Of a DNA stretch of 6,906 bases, positions 6,712 to 6,906 are shown one piece after another. A program made the translations under genes and the position numbers. The first letter of the stretch is position 1. The number at the start of each line of letters is the position of its first letter. The notes below the pieces were generated by a model. That model was not told where the DNA came from and did no database searches. It was given only the letters and a program-made list of their open reading frames with translations. The DNA comes from an uncultured Solobacterium sp. (GTDB taxonomy: Bacteria > Bacillota_I > Bacilli_A > Erysipelotrichales > Erysipelotrichaceae): the NCBI GenBank assembly GCA_937910655.1, contig CALEMV010000182.1, positions 1 through 6,906 on the forward strand. Direction: 5' to 3'.

Positions 6712-6906
6712 TTAGAAGTGTCCACTTGTATGACCAAATCCACCACCGCTGCTTGAGTGGAAGCCACCACCTCCACCGCTACTCTTAGCAGGTGGGTTAT
6801 AAGTGCGTGTTTCAGAGCGATACAAGTACATATCTTGTGATCTTTGAAGTCTTAGACCGCCTTGTGGTATGTATGCATATGCTTCGCGTGAAATTCCTTT
6901 TGTCTT
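6712..6906 (-). CDS. C-terminal fragment of a probable TPM-domain (YgcG-like) protein, cut by window edge
   Basis: An open minus-strand frame runs from the right edge to a TAA at 6712-6714, giving the last 64 residues of a protein whose start lies beyond the window. The visible part has a block YIPQGGLRLQRSQDMYLYRS followed by ETRTYNPPAK and a tail of Gly, Ser, His and Phe (SSGGGGGFHSSSGGGFGHTS, ending GHF). This order, a '(G)xLxLxxxxDxYLYRxxTR' segment then a Gly/Ser/His tail, is what I recall at the C-terminus of Firmicutes TPM-domain membrane proteins. The TPM domain itself is not visible, so the family call rests on the tail alone. The frame is real rather than a shadow: it fills the region after the hairpin at 6679-6702, whose U-tract faces this strand, and no plus-strand gene overlaps it. 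No membrane segment is visible in this fragment. Confidence 0.6.
   Translation of the reverse strand, partial: KTKGISREAYAYIPQGGLRLQRSQDMYLYRSETRTYNPPAKSSGGGGGFHSSSGGGFGHTSGHF

Overview
The window looks like an ordinary chromosomal segment of a low-GC Gram-positive bacterium (Bacillota). The evidence is AT-rich third codon positions, GGAGGGG-type ribosome binding sites, compact spacing, and protein families typical of Firmicutes. An Erysipelotrichia- or Clostridia-like gut organism is plausible from the flavour of the proteins, but that is an impression and not a demonstrated placement. No phage, transposon, CRISPR, tRNA or rRNA signal was seen.

Layout: (1) 3-1364 (+), a complete or nearly complete PFL/UPF0210 (DUF711) family protein of unknown function. 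(2) 1380-2756 (+), 15 bases downstream and probably in the same transcript: an unusual protein with an ECF-sigma-like N-terminus, an acidic low-complexity linker, one membrane segment and a C-terminal bacterial SH3 domain. A perfect 10-bp inverted repeat at 2758-2781, with U-tracts in both directions, lies between this gene and the next, which is convergent. (3) 2789-6016 (-), a large SWIM/SNF2-family ATPase with all the main helicase motifs. (4) a 69-base divergent intergenic region whose two best -10 hexamers overlap on opposite strands. (5) 6086-6676 (+; a longer frame opens at 6050), a COMT-like methyltransferase resembling TrmR (YrrM) of wobble-uridine modification. (6) a second hairpin at 6679-6702. 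(7) 6712-6906 (-), the C-terminal 64 residues of a gene running off the right edge. Its Gly/Ser/His-rich tail and preceding motif resemble TPM-domain (YgcG-like) membrane proteins.

The genes do not form one obvious pathway. The PFL-family and sigma-like genes look like a two-gene transcript. The SNF2 ATPase and methyltransferase are divergently transcribed from a shared short control region. The most curious item is the sigma-like/membrane/SH3b protein, which could link an envelope-facing SH3 domain to a cytoplasmic transcription-factor-like domain. Its sigma region looks degenerate, so a regulatory role is an inference.
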